Assembly (NCBI RefSeq): GCF_025195085.2
Contig: NZ_JANAVY020000011.1
Span: 50,504 to 114,503, forward strand
Length of the DNA: 64,000 nucleotides
Reading direction: 5' to 3'
DNA from: Vibrio intestinalis
Lineage (GTDB): Bacteria > Pseudomonadota > Gammaproteobacteria > Enterobacterales > Vibrionaceae
Position 1 is the first letter of the stretch. Each line of letters starts with the position of its first letter. The notes below the pieces were generated by a model, which did no database searches, was not told the DNA's origin, and saw only the letters and a program-made list of their open reading frames with translations. Positions 12,201 to 18,294 of this stretch are shown in pieces. The position numbers were made by a program, and so were the translations under genes.

Positions 12201-13938
12201 TGACCCAACAGATATTACGACCTCAAACACCAATCAATCTCAGTTTGTTATTAACGTGACTGAAGTGAATGATCAGCCAACGGCAGAAAATGTGGATCTT
12301 GGAACTGTGGTGGAAGATGGTTCGATTCAAATAGCACCAAGCGATCTGATTGGGCCGGGATTAAGCTTTGACCCTGAAGGGCATAATCTGACCATTACCT
12401 CAATGACAGTACCGGCCTCACAAGGTACGGTGTCACTGAATCCAGATGGCGTCACGTGGACATTTGAACCAGCACCTGATTTCAATGGTGATGTGACCAT
12501 TACCTATCAAATCACAGATGATGGCACGACCAACAGCTCGCCAATGCCACTTTCTGATACTGGTGAAATATCACTGACAGTGACTGGTCTAAATGATCAG
12601 CCGTTTATTGATGACAGCGCAGCGACGTCAACTATCGATGAAGCCGCAATGCAATCAATTAGTGGCATTGTGGTGAGTGATATTGATTATGTCGGCACCT
12701 ACAGTGATGACCCAATGACGGTGACATTAACCAGCAGCTATGGTGATTTGTCTATTGCCTCGATTCCAGCAGGTTCGACGGTGACGGCTAATCCAGCGAG
12801 TGGGCCAAGTATCACGCTGACAGGAACCTTGGCTGATCTCAATGCATTGCTTGAGAATCCTGCTGCGGGTGAAGGGGTTATGTTGGATGCGCGCTTTGCG
12901 CCAACCAATCAAATTACTCTGGATATTACTGCGCTGGATTCAGGTAATCCGTCGGGTATTGCCATGAGTTACAACACCTCTCATGCCATTACCGTGAATC
13001 CTATTGCTAATGCGCCAAGTTTATCGCTGCAGCCTAATTTCGATTATGTGAAAAATATTTCGGCTAACCTCACGGCAAGTAGCAATGGTATCGCGATTGC
13101 AGGATTAGTGGCGGCGCTGACTGATGTAAATGAAATCTTGACGTTAGAGCTGACGGATTTACCCGTAGGTGCGTACATCGAAACCGCGTCAGGGGTGATA
13201 ACCCCGAATGGCTCAACGTGGTCTGTGCCGGCAAGTGACATCGATTCGATTAGCTTGGTTAATGCAGGCACAGGCGATCACACCATTAAGGTGGTCGCGG
13301 TCTCTACTGAGTCAGATGGAAGCTTTGCTAAATCTGCGGAGTTAGATCTGAATGTCTCCATCACGCCTGACGGCAATGACATTGATCAATCACTTGCGAT
13401 AGAGGATGTACAGCTGATTGCGGGAGATATTGGTGTTGAGCTGCAAGGCGGTTTAGGTAATGACTTGATTCAAGGTGGCGCTCAAGGCGATGAGTTGATT
13501 GGTGGTGAGGGTGATGACACCATCATTGCTGGTGGCGCTGGCGCCGGTGAATTCAATATTATCGAAGGTGGCTTAGGATCAGATATTCTCACAGGCGGAA
13601 CTGGACAAGATATCTTTGTTTGGCATGAGATTGACCCGAACAAAGAAGACACCATTACGTCGTTCACCGTAAATGAAGACAAGATTGACTTGCGCGACGT
13701 GTTGCCAGAGCTCAAGTCAGCGAGTGTGGATGTGACTGATTTGCTCGATAACATTGTCGCTACTGTGAAAGATGATGACTTAGAGCTAAGTATTCATCCA
13801 AGCGGATTGGGCGTGGGTGATGAGCAAACCATCGTGGTTGAAAACCTCGCCCAAGACTTAACCTTGGACATTACTCAATCGCAAACGCAAATTATCTCTA
13901 CTCTGATCAATGAGAACGTCTTCTTGCATGACACTTAA
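274..13938 (+). CDS. Giant LapA-type RTX adhesin with retention module (4554 aa)
   Basis: Cell-surface adhesin expected to leave by a type I secretion system and mediate biofilm attachment. Residues 1 to about 145 form the retention module, with TAAG at residues 136-139, the kind of di-alanine site cut by the periplasmic protease LapG. Residues about 497-1692 are four nearly identical 299-residue units, each made of two different Ig-like acidic domains (T1SS-143/DUF5801 type, with recurring DEDD and DDVP motifs). More diverged relatives of these domains and cadherin/VCBS-like repeats follow to about residue 4380. Residues about 4388-4450 carry Gly/Asp-rich RTX nonapeptides, then a type I secretion C-terminal target domain. 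The ATG has a strong GGGGGA ribosome site. The protein is acidic and has no classical signal peptide. No LapBCE-type exporter, LapD or LapG gene is in the window. Confidence 0.95.
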   Translation: MDIEVTFNSAKVVDVTGDVVAVDAKGTARQLQVGDTVKQSEIIITTNGATIELAANENDFLVEQNCVACFEQPDLAAEELNTQGLGTQELAQAQIGGDLSVDLSALGEDAFGADDIAAIQQAILGGEDPTQILEATAAGGAATGSANAGFVEIEYNNPQTIASTFFETSAIRRAVIEDPEEDGRLTVFAPGGESLSELVVEGDLDPNSYPTSVTNSVIVTAGDLALDPLSFEPTALSLAALLAELNSDITSSQQDVIFSFDTAENAIVGVNGNGEVVRIDIDTTSIGKDMTLSLTTTVSQPIDHVPSVGGGNVALVGDQIVVSFQITGSDVGGNPIQLPIDATVTIGDGIDPLITDVPNVSLDEENLSAGTAPNSSALLTGDLTEMDTGSDAVQQYRLDVSQFNSDGSLASQGEPLTIAETENSDGSFTYVASTSMGEVFVVTVDTSGAYTFELKATLDHPQDSDSVTIPLPIIATDFDGDTTQNNLPITIIDDVPVLSGFTGQTSIDEDDIVGLGSSVGGDNPISGNFDIAAGADGIKSYQLTNGPAALSGIESEGEAVVWANSGNPTVVTTAAGSTYTYTAETSKGTVFTLVFNTADNSYQFNLVKPLDHDKVQGENIQPLSFDISATDFDNDTTESKTLTINVIDDVPVIDTVEALAVDEDDLVGGTNQGGDPLFDTGSFGTTEGADQVVLYKIDPMTNPVAGLKSQGVDISLEAPSIDSDNNHTYIAKAGSVEVFVLTLNADGSYRFDLKAPIDHATGEDSKDLTFKVLAEDFDGDTGSKDLLVTLTDDAPVLSGFTGQTSIDEDDIVGLGSSVGGDNPISGNFDIAEGADGIKSYQLTNGPTALSGIESEGEAVVWANSGNPTVVTTAAGSTYTYTAETSKGTVFTLVFNTADNSYQFNLVKPLDHDKVQGENIQPLSFNISATDFDNDTTESKTLTINVIDDVPVIDTVEALAVDEDDLVGGTNQGGDPLFDTGSFGTTEGADQVVLYKIDPMTNPVVGLKSQGVDISLEAPSIDSDNNHTYIAKAGSVEVFVLTLNADGSYRFDLKAPIDHATGEDSKDLTFKVLAEDFDGDTGSKDLLVTLTDDAPVLSGFTGQTSVDEDDIVGLGSSVGGDNPISGNFDIAEGADGIKSYQLTNGPAALSGIESEGEAVVWGNSGNPTVVTTAAGSTYTYTAETSKGTVFTLVFNTADNSYQFNLVKPLDHDKVQGENIQPLSFDISATDFDNDTTESKTLTINVIDDVPVIDTVEAMAVDEDDLVGGTNQGGDPLFDTGSFGTTEGADQVVLYKIDPMTNPVAGLKSQGVDISLEAPSIDSDNNHTYVAKAGSVEVFVLTLNADGSYRFDLKAPIDHATGEDSKDLTFKVLAEDFDGDTGSKDLLVTLTDDAPVLSGFTGQTSVDEDDIVGLGSSVGGDNPISGNFDIAEGADGIKSYQLTNGPAALSGIESEGEAVVWGNSGNPTVVTTAAGSTYTYTTETSKGTVFTLVFNTADNSYQFNLVKPLDHDKVQGENIQPLSFDISATDFDNDTTESKTLTINVIDDVPVIDTVEALAVDEDDLVGGTNQGGDPLFDTGSFGTTEGADQVVLYKIDPMTNPVAGLKSQGVDISLEAPSIVDNNHTYIAKAGSVEVFVLTLNADGSYRFELKAPIDHATGEDSKDLTFKVLAEDFDGDTGSKDLLVTLTDDAPVLNSFNGDQIVDEDDIAIVGSDPDKELTTIGGTFDIDAGADGLKAISIANEASVLNGLKSGNEALEWATTTTVGDVITYTARTETGKEPVFTMVFNTNTERYDFTLIKALDHPEGQLENTLPINFQISVIDFDNDESNAIPLPITIVDDIPQLISAERLGVMEDDLATGSSPNPTALVDQGTFTRVEGADSIAKYALDPNSSPLTGLKSAGVDVVFDPVIIDSATNQHTYVAKAGAVPVFELIFKADGTYTFELLAPIDHQLNSDLTTLTFDVIATDVDGDTSGTSLSVDIRDDLPALTGFNGDTVVDEDDLASGSDRRKESTTADGTFVVTDGADGIDEYQIANLDTVLNGLQSDDQDLRWDTVVTNGALVTHTAVTETDGDPVFTMVFDSVNNTYAFTLLQPFDHVDGQNQNRQAIDFQIKAVDFDKDETAPIPLSIQVVDDIPVTRNRTLTFTEGDDAAGRNVLVRPGADGAEVTLVEGTDTTNGSIRFELLSDGLNGSAGDIVDSLNFVDDPTQPFTGGDQISVKVLETIYDSAGNPISNIELGTLQVRPQAGDRGRFIFEPVDNLSQDGDRFTFQLAVRVTDGDYDVRNRTVTINIDDREAEITQSEVVSFEDSGRNLNLDFDPAITNSNSFDNQGSLQVTPSQVLLTVNLFDLDNGEQLGDITVEAGTHNGTFYYYDGSTYRELSAQPDGSVVLDASNVNQSIDPTTQIATLNNLFFVPERHYSSSSNGFTVPITVQVLNSDGADHDVNGTLNLEVKAVVDVAEWQDADNQYSYTVKEDVDNAVLDLEAATQDTSNPEAISYRLEVTAGLGKFVLVDGQGQTIDPDPITGHYLIAAADINDVQVDPIDQFSGYITFKAYALTQESDNWELNKQVVESAPRDLIINVTPDADQGSLSVNRISIFEDNAKTQDAIDPDDPAQHEKFTLDKVITLGSTVDIDAPNDDSEYQFVRISNFTSEDGSPLDDSELFGYKVRWVGDDPEPADAISEISPGVYEILESALPYVEVQPPKDSNKDFTFDVEGFVKDTATLENGSVVESTLSIGAAKTVNVSVKGVADIPYIPLDTVPMVPANGPDKGIWYQYDDGTGLVGVQAVIDESSEIEIDFAVLPGEEQHGVFDGSESLSVLLFNIPQGVELKDGNGGIIDLVYTGEVGGKPVFQANITQAGYQSGITIIPDKHQTDDFEIQAKIVVTEDDGHVREVTGVIKVDVEPVIEMGGDNNTFSRSVTGNEDSFIRLPWQATGNTNDPDSTSTTNGRDFEFVTEISISNFPDGVDIRLGSSDIVVIDGVLQPGYPNVSYANGVLTITGLDQNSPEPQIFVKPPEDSSIDIIHQDPDDPSYVFQAKLNVREIDEDDPSLIVDTTVTGNLSVIVRPVVEADADLSVTDQLGNTVTSVEDDNGMGVDGKINFTINHSAGGQGDANIIVFEDLDPSSDEEVDQIVIRFIDIPDADLQQVMDEIVVIGGVNNGDGSWTITSEQDFSIVAPEGLKYPDPNATENTIRIEIVAEAIDRGDEGEGSAPREVRTELDITFPHTITSITSIAAEIELIDPANAIVVGTEDNRFDVSSQLNNLLRVKANTGDLIPDQVTIVIDTRDIPAEVTGVSIGQGAGSANYEYDFANELHLFKAEVNSNGDLIIPSGLEFLMPTDYAGDFILPISVVTTDTQSGDEKLAIDPNDPSREKIDIKFAVSPLVDVPEAQDTDGDGVPDPVAGINYGDGQPGDNDVSPSFTINASSVDETTGATLSSDALEDNLIKLSLAVDLADSLNADNEGRERLTKVVIDLVDPSAGTFVDSNGNPIPNVTTQLEIASSDPNDIIAALSNIHFKLTENYPTATSGNMVELQVTGTVADIAVFDDTGITSVTNQQVDKNFITKMSFEVVPVLDPVITPQGATAIVVGDEDTDIELKTTAGGLEISLTDTDGSEVFLSAKLTGVPENFLVDSTSADFVVKNNGGGEWSIQLTDPTITTIDLSSIIITPAQHFSGRADINVEVFTQEQLLGVPTPHVGQFTIEVKPKGDIVDVDPVASVDGVEGENVDITINASVIDTVDLLPGEPTEDQPETLLVTVENVPDGATIFASDGITPAVNLGGGIWQLEVNAQSIDKIVFNSGEQNAGTWDTDSLKIKVQSVDTDYNGVKDLGPINDFDVAVNIQSINDRPEFAGINDITTAEDTIVDVKGFTISDIDSSLDDPSAVYTLTLTVDAGALSFDSGIAGNMGVTSVTLDPSNLFVTILGTVDAINTAIGQGLVKYTPVADSNNLVDTDGVQVTAVVDDGGNIGDVDPTDITTSNTNQSQFVINVTEVNDQPTAENVDLGTVVEDGSIQIAPSDLIGPGLSFDPEGHNLTITSMTVPASQGTVSLNPDGVTWTFEPAPDFNGDVTITYQITDDGTTNSSPMPLSDTGEISLTVTGLNDQPFIDDSAATSTIDEAAMQSISGIVVSDIDYVGTYSDDPMTVTLTSSYGDLSIASIPAGSTVTANPASGPSITLTGTLADLNALLENPAAGEGVMLDARFAPTNQITLDITALDSGNPSGIAMSYNTSHAITVNPIANAPSLSLQPNFDYVKNISANLTASSNGIAIAGLVAALTDVNEILTLELTDLPVGAYIETASGVITPNGSTWSVPASDIDSISLVNAGTGDHTIKVVAVSTESDGSFAKSAELDLNVSITPDGNDIDQSLAIEDVQLIAGDIGVELQGGLGNDLIQGGAQGDELIGGEGDDTIIAGGAGAGEFNIIEGGLGSDILTGGTGQDIFVWHEIDPNKEDTITSFTVNEDKIDLRDVLPELKSASVDVTDLLDNIVATVKDDDLELSIHPSGLGVGDEQTIVVENLAQDLTLDITQSQTQIISTLINENVFLHDT
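1764..5348 (+). repeat. Four tandem 897-bp coding repeats inside the adhesin
   Basis: Copies begin near 1764, 2661, 3558 and 4455, an exact 897-bp period. The last copy is one codon shorter, near the SIVDNN segment. Copies differ only by scattered, mostly synonymous changes, while the flanking domains of the same family are strongly diverged. This points to recent duplication or gene conversion. Confidence 0.93.
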
Positions 13939-13965
13939 TCGAGTATTGCGCGTTTAGTTCAACTT

Positions 13966-14001
13966 AAAAGCAGCCTTAGACAGTGTCGAGGCTGCTTTTT
14001 T
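13966..14001 (+). terminator. Intrinsic terminator of the adhesin gene
   Basis: An 11-bp stem, AAAAGCAGCCT paired with AGGCTGCTTTT, with a 12-nt loop and a T run, 28 bp after the adhesin stop codon. Confidence 0.85.
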
Positions 14002-14107
14002 GTGAGTTCGCTTTTAACAATTACCTTTTACTGAACACTGCAAATCGTGGTTTGGGTTTGCCATGTTAGGCTAACGGCATGTTGATTCGCCTCAAATGAA
14101 GGAAGCC

Positions 14108-14503
14108 ATGCTCGCTCAGATAATCAGTATTGTCTTAGTATTACTTTTCAGCTGCTTTCATGTTCAAGCGGAAACTCAGCCATCTAGTGACAGTTTTCAG
14201 CGTTACTTTGCCCAAACTCGCGCATGTTTAACATTGACGAACTACCCCACTTGTTTGCCTCAGTTCCTAGATAAGACAATTGATCGCCCCGGTGGTGACC
14301 TCTCTCAGATAGCCTTTATTGAACAATTGAGTATACAGCCAGAATTGCGCCGACAATTGCAACACTGTTTTGAAATAGACGCGCAGGTGGTACTGCGCTC
14401 TAATCACTCTATAGTGTTTGTAAACAAGCAAATGGCTTGCCGTGCATCTAAAGTAAATGAGCGTTGGTTGCTTGATCAGTTTTACTATTTTTATATCGAC
14501 TAA
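14108..14503 (+). CDS. Small exported protein of unknown function (131 aa)
   Basis: I do not recognise a family. The ATG at 14108 is preferred over the in-frame ATG at 14096 because AAGGAAG lies just upstream and the product then opens with a clean signal peptide (hydrophobic IISIVLVLLFSCF, cleavage expected after HVQA). The mature part is about 110 residues with four Cys (two in the ACLTLTNYPTC segment), which suggests a disulfide-bonded periplasmic protein. It sits between the adhesin and a Zur-boxed endopeptidase, with its own gaps on both sides, so no operon is implied. Confidence 0.6.
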   Translation: MLAQIISIVLVLLFSCFHVQAETQPSSDSFQRYFAQTRACLTLTNYPTCLPQFLDKTIDRPGGDLSQIAFIEQLSIQPELRRQLQHCFEIDAQVVLRSNHSIVFVNKQMACRASKVNERWLLDQFYYFYID

Positions 14504-14593
14504 GTCACTGGGTTACTTGAACATTAGGATTCTCAGCAACGAGGATTGAGTCAATACAAACAGACATTTTACTTTTCACTGTTCATACCCAGC

Positions 14594-14614
14594 AATTGTT
14601 ATGTTATAACAATT
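14594..14614 (+). promoter_or_regulatory. Zur box upstream of the M23 endopeptidase
   Basis: The 21-bp palindrome has arms AATTGTTAT and ATAACAATT around a 3-nt centre. Its core TGTTATGTTATAACA matches the gammaproteobacterial Zur consensus TGTTATANTATAACA at all but one defined position. It lies 25 bp before the start codon, in promoter position, so zinc-replete repression by Zur is expected. Confidence 0.8.
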
Positions 14615-14639
14615 TCTTTCGATTTAATCTGTTATTTCC

Positions 14640-15947
14640 ATGAAACGTGTTCGACTTCTTTTAGCGGCTATAGCGATCATTGCTTTTTCTTTAGCGGCCA
14701 TACTTTCCATTTACTCCCCCACACCCGAAAAAGAGCCGATAAAGATTAAGGTGACGCCTTATCAGCCGAGTGACTCACTCTCTTTGGAAAGTGAAAGCCA
14801 GCCAACCCAACAAGCTGAGCCAGCCGATCTCAGCGATGTGGCACGAGTGCACTATTTGGTTAAGATTGGCGATACGTTGAGTACGATTTTTTCATCGTGG
14901 GGGCTGTCATATCCAACGTTACAAAGTTTGCTAGAAGCCGATCTAGAATCATTAAAGCTTGATACGATTAAACCGGGCGATAGCCTTGAGCTAGTGATTG
15001 ATCGAGACAAGCAAAAATTGTTGCAGCTGACTTATCACCAGAGCATCGTTGAACGCGCGGTGTTTACTCAGCGCGATGATGGCAGTTTTGCTTACAAATT
15101 TCATGAAGAGCAGGGCAAATGGCAGCAGAAGCTTTATTCAGGAAAAGTGGCTGGTAGCTTTTCTGTTTCAGCTTACAAGCAAGGGCTGAACCCTACTCAG
15201 ATTGCAAATATCACGCGGGTGCTGCGCGATAAGGTCGACTTTAAACGAGATTTTCGTTTAGGCGATGGTTTTAACGTGTTGGTCAGTGAGCAATATTTGG
15301 GTGACCATCTAACTGGAAACAACGAAATTAAAGCGATCTCTCTTCAACTTGGCCGCAAAGAAGTGGCCGCATTTTTGGCCAAAGATGGCCGATTTTACGA
15401 CCGAGAGGGCAACAGTTTAGAACAAGCTTTTGATCGTTATCCGATTGCCCCAAAGTATCGCCGTATCACTTCATCGTTTAACCCTAAGCGAAAGCATCCT
15501 GTTACGGGAAGAATCTCTCCTCACAATGGTACTGACTTTGCCACACCAGTTGGTGCTCCGGTCTATTCAACGGGGGATGGTAAGGTGATCGCTGTGCGTA
15601 ATCACCCATACGCTGGTAAGTATTTGGTGATTGAGCACAACAGCGTATACAAAACCCGCTATCTGCACTTGCACCGTTTTTTAGTTAAAAAAGGTCAGCA
15701 AGTTAAGCGAGGACAGAAAATCGCGTTGGCAGGCGCTACAGGCAGGCTAACTGGCCCACATTTGCACTATGAAGTGCTAGTGAGAAACAAAGCGGTTAAT
15801 GCAATGAAAGCGGATTTACCTTTGGCTACTTCAATCAGTAAAAAAGACAAAGCGCAGTTTCTTGCAGAGGTGAAGGCATTTGACCAATGGGTCGAGAAAC
15901 AGCAATCACAGCAAGTCGATAGTGCCGAGAACCACGACGTCTCTTAA
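14640..15947 (+). CDS. shyB: LysM/M23 murein endopeptidase, ShyB-like
   Basis: Zinc metallo-endopeptidase expected to cut peptidoglycan cross-links for cell-wall growth. An N-terminal membrane anchor (residues 4-26) is followed by a LysM/OapA-like domain (about 78-125), a middle region and a C-terminal LytM/M23 domain. The domain has HxxxD at H295/D299 and HxH at H374/H376, so zinc ligands and catalytic His are present. The 435-aa length and order match the Vibrio Shy endopeptidases. The Zur box immediately upstream is what distinguishes ShyB, the zinc-starvation member in V. cholerae. The ribosome site is weak. The family is certain; the ShyB assignment rests mainly on the Zur box. Confidence 0.85.
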   Translation: MKRVRLLLAAIAIIAFSLAAILSIYSPTPEKEPIKIKVTPYQPSDSLSLESESQPTQQAEPADLSDVARVHYLVKIGDTLSTIFSSWGLSYPTLQSLLEADLESLKLDTIKPGDSLELVIDRDKQKLLQLTYHQSIVERAVFTQRDDGSFAYKFHEEQGKWQQKLYSGKVAGSFSVSAYKQGLNPTQIANITRVLRDKVDFKRDFRLGDGFNVLVSEQYLGDHLTGNNEIKAISLQLGRKEVAAFLAKDGRFYDREGNSLEQAFDRYPIAPKYRRITSSFNPKRKHPVTGRISPHNGTDFATPVGAPVYSTGDGKVIAVRNHPYAGKYLVIEHNSVYKTRYLHLHRFLVKKGQQVKRGQKIALAGATGRLTGPHLHYEVLVRNKAVNAMKADLPLATSISKKDKAQFLAEVKAFDQWVEKQQSQQVDSAENHDVS

Positions 15948-15960
15948 TCGCTTGCAAATA

Positions 15961-16000
15961 AAAAACGCGGATACTCAGCAAGTATCCGCGTCTTTATTTT
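15961..16000. terminator. Bidirectional terminator between converging genes
   Basis: ACGCGGATACT pairs with AGTATCCGCGT around a 5-nt loop. T-rich sequence follows on the plus strand and an A run precedes it, so it can serve both the endopeptidase gene and the converging Dcu gene. Confidence 0.8.
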
Positions 16001-16024
16001 AGCCGTTGTTAAGGGGCTATTGAG

Positions 16025-17353
16025 TTAGCCAATAATGACTTGGGCAAGGAAGTAACCGAGTGCGCAGGCACCGACCACACCAATCAAACCGACCGACATG
16101 AATGAGTGGTTAAAGTACCATTTACCGATTTTGGTTGTGCCGGAGACATCAAAGTTTACTGTAGCGATGTCTGATGGGTAGTTCGGGATGAAGAAGTAGC
16201 CGTATACCGCAGGCATCAAGCCAATCAGTAGTGCTGGCTCTAACCCAAGGCCCAAACCTACAGGCAACATCATACGTGCCGTTGCCGCTTGCGAGTTCAC
16301 CACAACGGATACGATAAATAGCGCTAATGCGAACGTCCATGGGTATTGGGTAACCATTTCGACAATGCCAGATTTAAACTGAGGCATCGCATATTTAAAG
16401 TAAGTATCCGACATCCAAGCGATACCGAAGATTGCAATCGCCGCCACCATACCGGATTTGAATACCACGCCATTTGGTACGTCTCGTGGGTCAGTTTTGG
16501 TTGCCAACAAGATCACACCACCGAAGCAGAGCATCATCATTTGGATGATGATCGACATCTTAATCGGCTTTTCGCCATCTACGATGGTTCGAATTTCTGG
16601 CACCATTGCGATGATAACAATACAGACGATCGAGGCGAGGAAGATAAGCACAGAGTTACGCGCTGATGTCGGCAGCACTTCATCAAGTGAGGTTGCTGTG
16701 GTGTTTTCGATGCGTTTTTTCCACTCAGGATCTTGCAGTCTTGCTTGGTAGTCAGGATCGTCTTTTAGCTCTTTACCACGCTTAAGGCTGTAAAGGGAAA
16801 GTAGCAAAGTACCAAATAGCGTTGCAGGAACCGTCACTAACAAAATCGACATTAGCGTAATGGTGTGCTGAATGTCAGCTAGCTGAGCAAGGTAATACAC
16901 CACCGCGGCAGAAATTGGCGACGCGGTAATGGCCAATTGCGATGCGACGGAAGCTGAGGCCATTGGGCGCTCTGGACGAATACCATTTTTTAGCGCCACG
17001 TCACCAATGATAGGCATAATGGAGTAGACCGCATGGCCTGTACCCAATAAAAAAGTCATTGAATAAGTAACAAAAGGGGCAATCAAGGTAACGCGCTTCG
17101 GGTTCTTACGCAGTAATCGCTCGGCAACTTGCAGCATGTATTTTAAGCCACCAGCCGCCTCAAGAATCGAAGCACAGGTTACAACGGCCAAAATAATCAG
17201 CATGACTGTGACAGGTGGAGAACTCGGTGGCATCTTAAAGATGAACACCTCAATTACTAAGCCAATACCAGAAACAACACCAAGGCCGATACCACCAAAG
17301 CGTGAACCGATATAGAGCATGAGTAACAAGAACAGGAATTCAAAATAGAGCAT
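16025..17353 (-). CDS. Anaerobic C4-dicarboxylate transporter, DcuA/DcuB family
   Basis: Inner-membrane carrier for C4-dicarboxylates such as fumarate, succinate and aspartate, used mainly in fumarate respiration. The 442-aa protein is the usual length and hydrophobic throughout. It carries blocks shared with E. coli DcuB, including GTGHAVYSIMPII, NGIRPERPMA, VNSQAA and PNYPSDIA. The start has a good AAGGAG site. It stands alone, about 225 bp downstream of the tetR gene on the same strand, without an adjacent fumarase, aspartase or fumarate reductase. DcuA and DcuB cannot be separated from sequence alone. Confidence 0.88.
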   Translation of the reverse strand: MLYFEFLFLLLMLYIGSRFGGIGLGVVSGIGLVIEVFIFKMPPSSPPVTVMLIILAVVTCASILEAAGGLKYMLQVAERLLRKNPKRVTLIAPFVTYSMTFLLGTGHAVYSIMPIIGDVALKNGIRPERPMASASVASQLAITASPISAAVVYYLAQLADIQHTITLMSILLVTVPATLFGTLLLSLYSLKRGKELKDDPDYQARLQDPEWKKRIENTTATSLDEVLPTSARNSVLIFLASIVCIVIIAMVPEIRTIVDGEKPIKMSIIIQMMMLCFGGVILLATKTDPRDVPNGVVFKSGMVAAIAIFGIAWMSDTYFKYAMPQFKSGIVEMVTQYPWTFALALFIVSVVVNSQAATARMMLPVGLGLGLEPALLIGLMPAVYGYFFIPNYPSDIATVNFDVSGTTKIGKWYFNHSFMSVGLIGVVGACALGYFLAQVIIG

Positions 17354-17529
17354 AATAACTCCTTGTTTTGTGTAGGGATAAACCTATTGTTACTCTGAAT
17401 AGAATTGGTTTTTTTTGCGTGCTTCACACAACAAAAATGCCAATTTATGCAATCTTGATAATCGGAATGTTACTCACGCAGAACAGCGGAAATGTAGTCG
17501 GATAGTTAGGGTTAGGAAGGCAATGGGTG

Positions 17530-17551
17530 ACCAGTGTGTTATCACACTGGT
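17530..17551. repeat. Perfect hairpin between tetR and the Dcu gene
   Basis: ACCAGTGTG and CACACTGGT form a 9-bp inverted repeat around TTAT, 29 bp beyond the tetR stop. No T run follows on either strand, so it is not a canonical terminator. It may be an operator or an RNA-stabilising hairpin. Confidence 0.5.
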
Positions 17552-17579
17552 ACACAACGAAGGAATAATTTGAACTGGA

Positions 17580-18191
17580 TCAGCGCTTAACCTGATACGC
17601 TGCAATAAATGTGCTTACCGCATGATTGATGGCGGCATTAAGTTGTTCACAACTTGGTGGCGCTAAATGGCCAAGCAGTTGTGGCCAAAATACCACGGCC
17701 TTGATGCTACCAATGTACTGCTCTATCGCCATAGGCACATCATCGATTTTGAGTGCGCCAGCTTCAATCCCTTGTTTGACCCACTGATGCATGCCGTAGC
17801 AATCTTCAATTGCTGCGAATTTCTCCATCAGAATGCGCGAGGTTTCTTGGCTTCGAATACACTCCGCCATTACCAAACGAGCGGTCACTTGGAAATCTTC
17901 TTTGTTGATGTAACACATCTGTTTCAAGGTTAGCTCGGTAAGTTGCTCAGCCACTGACACAGAAGGATCAAATTTAAGCTCGCATTGGTCATCAAATCGA
18001 CACATTAGCTTGTCTACAATCACTTCAAACAGAGCATCTTTGTTTGGGTAGTATTTGTATAGGGTGCGTTTAGAAACGCCCGCATGTTTAGAAATACCTT
18101 CCATACTTGCTTGTTCGAAGCCTTTTTGAGAAAAAACTTCAATGGCAGATTTGATGATATCTTCTTGTTTTATATCGCTTCTTTTTACCAT
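17580..18191 (-). CDS. TetR/AcrR-family repressor
   Basis: DNA-binding repressor of 203 aa. The N-terminal helix-turn-helix (residues about 10-55, including GVSKRTLYKYYPNKDALF) is typical of TetR proteins. The C-terminal part is a ligand and dimer domain of the AcrR type. A GGAAG site precedes the ATG. It is divergent from the metallo-hydrolase gene at 18295, and the 103-bp gap holds two related palindromes that are its likely operators. It probably represses both itself and the hydrolase. The ligand is unknown. Confidence 0.9.
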   Translation of the reverse strand: MVKRSDIKQEDIIKSAIEVFSQKGFEQASMEGISKHAGVSKRTLYKYYPNKDALFEVIVDKLMCRFDDQCELKFDPSVSVAEQLTELTLKQMCYINKEDFQVTARLVMAECIRSQETSRILMEKFAAIEDCYGMHQWVKQGIEAGALKIDDVPMAIEQYIGSIKAVVFWPQLLGHLAPPSCEQLNAAINHAVSTFIAAYQVKR

Positions 18192-18208
18192 GCTATGCTT
18201 CCACGCTA

Positions 18209-18240
18209 ATTAAAAGTAAACGATGGTGTTTACTTTTAAT
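18209..18240. promoter_or_regulatory. Operator 1 of the TetR/hydrolase divergent promoter
   Basis: A perfect inverted repeat: 13-bp arms ATTAAAAGTAAAC and GTTTACTTTTAAT around the spacer GATGGT. It lies in the divergent gap next to the tetR start. Confidence 0.8.
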
Positions 18241-18252
18241 GAATCGGAATCT

Positions 18253-18276
18253 AAAGTATACACCATCGTTTACTTT
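18253..18276. promoter_or_regulatory. Operator 2 of the TetR/hydrolase divergent promoter
   Basis: AAAGTATAC-ACCATC-GTTTACTTT is an inverted copy of operator 1's core with a single mismatch between the arms. Even the 6-bp spacer is the reverse complement of operator 1's, so the pair looks like two binding sites for one protein. Confidence 0.75.
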
Positions 18277-18294
18277 CTTGAATAGCGAATAGGC

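Noticed and set aside
17530..17551. Terminator of the tetR gene
   Set aside because: The stem is perfect but no T run follows on the minus strand; listed as a repeat instead.
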